Of a stretch of 34,008 nt of DNA, positions 33,534 through 34,008 are shown piece by piece (position 1 is the stretch's first letter; every line of letters begins with the position of its first letter). The DNA is from Aestuariivivens sediminicola (lineage in GTDB: Bacteria; Bacteroidota; Bacteroidia; Flavobacteriales; Flavobacteriaceae), in the NCBI RefSeq assembly GCF_022662015.1, contig NZ_JAKMCM010000011.1, positions 1 to 34,008 on the forward strand, given 5' to 3'. The notes under the pieces are model-generated. The model did not search any database, was not told where the DNA came from, and saw only the letters and a list, made by a program, of their open reading frames with translations. The position numbers were made by a program, and so were the translations under genes.

Positions 33534-34008
33534 AGCTCCGCTTTGAAAATAGTCCAAACAAAAAAACGCTCATTGGGCAATACATAAGGAATAATACATT
33601 CCAATCGATCAGGGATTAAGGCGCTTCGCACCTTATTCCCTCAAAGCTCCGCTTTGAAAATAGTCCAAACAAAAAAACGCTCTTTCGGTAATAAATCGGA
33701 ATAAATTATTCCAATCGATCAGGGATTAAGGCGCTTCGCACCTTGTTCCCTCAAAGCTCCGCTTTGAAAACAGTCCAAACAAAAAAACGCTCTTTCGGTA
33801 ATAAATCGGAATAAATTATTCCAATCAATCAGGGATTAAGGCGCTTCGCACCTTGTTCCCTCAAAGCTCCGCTTTGAAAACAGTCCAAACAAAAAAACGC
33901 TCTTTCGGTAATAAATCGGAATAAATTATTCCAATCAATCAGGGATTAAGGTGCTTCGCACCTTGTTCCCTCAAAGCTCCGCTTTGAAAATAGTCCAAAC
34001 AAAAAAAC
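33534..34008. repeat. 110-bp tandem array running out of the window
   Basis: Units begin AGCTCCGCTTTGAAAA at 33534, 33645, 33755, 33865 and 33975. Units 2-4 are nearly identical (only a few C/T or G/A changes) while the first is divergent in its middle. Each contains three symmetric parts: CAAAGC-TCC-GCTTTG, GGAATAA-A-TTATTCC, and GGGATTAAGG(C/T)GC-TTC-GCACCTTGTTCCC. No coding frame follows the period. The array continues past 34008, so total copy number is unknown. Confidence 0.9.

Noticed and set aside
33534-34008. CRISPR array
   Set aside because: The period is 110 bp and whole units are repeated, with no variable spacers between short repeats, and no cas genes are present.

Overview
The window looks like chromosomal DNA of a marine-type Flavobacteriia (Bacteroidota). 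Evidence read from the sequence: many genes are preceded by the Bacteroidota -7 element TAnnTTTG and lack Shine-Dalgarno sequences; exported proteins carry Bacteroidota-style lipoprotein signals; there is an adhesin with SprB-like repeats; and the gene families (DPP III, DUF1684, DUF3078, DUF4197, YpdA, type III glutamine synthetase, PurU, PurM) are typical of flavobacteria. No phage, plasmid, transposase, CRISPR or tRNA/rRNA gene was seen.

Layout. 1-1929: 5' part of a large secreted adhesin (minus strand) with nearly identical 88-residue repeats. 1930-3290: about 1.3 kb without a convincing gene, packed with nested palindromes and REP-like repeats. 3294-6930: DPP III lipoprotein (minus), diverging from an SRPBCC/GyrI-like protein and the fluoride channel CrcB. 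6931-8234: more repeats, a DUF1684 lipoprotein and a possible ~150-nt independent transcript ending in a clear terminator. 8235-10808: a tight three-gene operon (MFS exporter, YpdA-type flavoprotein, VOC protein). 10845-11805: an Lrp/AsnC regulator divergent from a small unknown protein, with a palindrome between their promoters. 11806-12496: a REP-like element and an 86-bp tandem array abutting the stop codon of icmF. 12497-18689: the fused B12-dependent isobutyryl-CoA mutase IcmF, PurU, a PqqB-like hydrolase and a DUF4197 lipoprotein. 18873-24303: small unknown genes, the prfA-pyrF pair and the B12-dependent ribonucleotide reductase NrdJ. 24578-30330: DUF3078 protein, PurM, and two unrelated glutamine synthetases (GSIII and GSII) transcribed divergently. 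30405-33398: a Ca2+/Na+ antiporter, a 1.2-kb gap holding an apparently genuine 50-aa gene, a strong terminator and a three-armed inverted repeat, then a Cof-type HAD phosphatase. 33534-34008: a 110-bp tandem array that leaves the window.

How the genes fit together. Most are housekeeping: nitrogen assimilation (two glutamine synthetases), purine, pyrimidine and folate metabolism (PurM, PyrF, PurU), translation termination (PrfA) and two adenosylcobalamin-dependent enzymes (IcmF, NrdJ). The YpdA operon suggests thiol redox or electrophile defence. I found no multi-gene system that is clearly new. The least explained material is the non-coding DNA: a modular set of palindromic repeats recombined in different orders at several loci, two tandem arrays whose units carry hairpins, and candidate small transcripts or small genes near 8.0 kb and 31.8-32.0 kb.
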